Positions 63,302 to 64,000 of a stretch of 64,000 bases of DNA are shown here, in pieces. Source of the DNA: Rotaria sp. Silwood1 (taxonomy: Eukaryota > Rotifera > Eurotatoria > Philodinida > Philodinidae). Position numbers and translations under genes: made by a program. The notes beneath the pieces were generated by a model. The model ran no database searches. It had not been told where the DNA came from and worked only from the letters and a program-made list of their open reading frames with translations. Location: contig CAJNOP010000091.1 in assembly GCA_905250075.1 (NCBI GenBank), positions 577,019 to 641,018 of the forward strand, read 5' to 3'. The first letter of the stretch is position 1, and each line of letters opens with the position of its first letter.

Positions 63302-64000
63302 CTGTGACGTTACCACATTTATATAAAAACAATCTCACTTTTTTTCTATTATTGTATCATAGAAGCTGATCTATTAGTAGTGACCAAAAAATTTTTTCAT
63401 TTATTGCTTTTTATTCAATAGCAGATCGTATTGATATCATATTGTTCCAATGTATATATTGATTGAAAATATGTATTTGCTAGCTATTTTATTTTTTTAA
63501 ATAGAATAAAATGTATAACATTTATATATGCCACTTTTCGACAAAAAAAATTTATGCATTGTTTTATGAAGTCTAGACTTAAGATTGTGAAAAAGTTAGA
63601 TGAATTGTGTTTTTATGTCTCTCATTCTTATATTTTAAAAAACGAAAACATTTTTTGTTTAATTATGTAACTGGGACGATTTATTGATCGAAAACTAACA
63701 CCTATTCAGCACACAGCTATAACAAACGATTACTATATCGAACAGTTTACAATTAAGTGTTTTTTTATAAATGTATAATTGTATGAGTGATGAGCATCTA
63801 AAATATAATTTACAGAATTATATTTTAGAGGTTGAGATGTTTTTTGAAATATAAAACTACCTTGAACTCTATGTGTAATAAATAGAGTAATTTCTAAAAC
63901 TTCGAAGAATAGCTCGACGTTGAACGTAAATTTCTTTTATGTTATTTCGATTCTTTCAACAGCTTTTTAATGAGGTTTATAGTTTGTTTTCTATTTTGTA
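63302..64000. other. AT-rich 3' flank, nothing recognised
   Basis: No gene or repeat can be supported here. Confidence 0.5.

Noticed and set aside
1-64000. CRISPR arrays, bacterial operons or prophage
   Set aside because: The spliced genes, metazoan families and transposon types show eukaryotic nuclear DNA. No direct-repeat/spacer array of CRISPR type is present.

Overview
The window is animal nuclear DNA and most likely comes from a bdelloid rotifer (Rotaria, Adineta or Didymodactylos type). The evidence is AT-rich sequence, many introns of only 53-78 bp with GT/AG ends, an almost complete metazoan UBR4 gene, and a decayed ADP-ribosyltransferase plus TPR gene of a kind I associate with bdelloids. 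Foreign-looking domains and many small non-autonomous DNA transposons point the same way. The genus cannot be fixed from the sequence. There are two assembly gaps, at 14720-14819 and 54878-55505.

Left part (1-19 kb). The minus strand carries the start of a nuclear hormone receptor gene that runs off the left edge. A long AT-rich stretch follows with a few eroded exons, one of them resembling the mitochondrial ATPase inhibitor IF1. Next is a minus-strand gene of unknown function (9.5-10.5 kb, perhaps starting near 13.5 kb) with a 716-bp hAT-type MITE between its candidate exons. At 18.2-19.0 kb a four-exon minus-strand gene encodes a secreted protein that joins a bacterial YbaY-like domain to a potato-inhibitor-I serine protease inhibitor. 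This is the most unusual coding gene here.

Centre (19.9-42.5 kb). One plus-strand gene, UBR4, fills the region. I could trace 20 exons totalling 15,045 nt (5,014 residues plus stop) with the reading frame kept at every junction. It encodes the giant N-degron E3 ligase with a UBR box, a double zinc-binding motif and the C-terminal hemi-RING. Several long introns carry inserted or foldback DNA.

Right part (42.5-64 kb). A short-chain dehydrogenase pseudogene lies on the minus strand at 43.2-43.5 kb. It is followed by an intact seven-exon metallophosphoesterase gene (44.0-45.6 kb, plus) and a broken ART-TPR pseudogene (46.6-48.7 kb, minus). From 49 to 62 kb the DNA is mostly mobile or repetitive: two piggyBac-like MITEs, a 584-bp foldback, a telomere-like minisatellite, and a 3.4-kb terminal-inverted-repeat element inserted in that minisatellite with an 8-bp target duplication. 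A TGCATT foldback, a 580-bp inverted repeat and AACGCGTT-rich repeats follow. At 63.0 kb an intact small gene with its own TATA box and 5'UTR intron encodes an 83-residue secreted Ala/Cys-rich peptide with mirror-symmetric cysteine spacing.

The genes do not form a pathway. UBR4 and the metallophosphoesterase are ordinary housekeeping-type genes, and the two secreted proteins are accessory.
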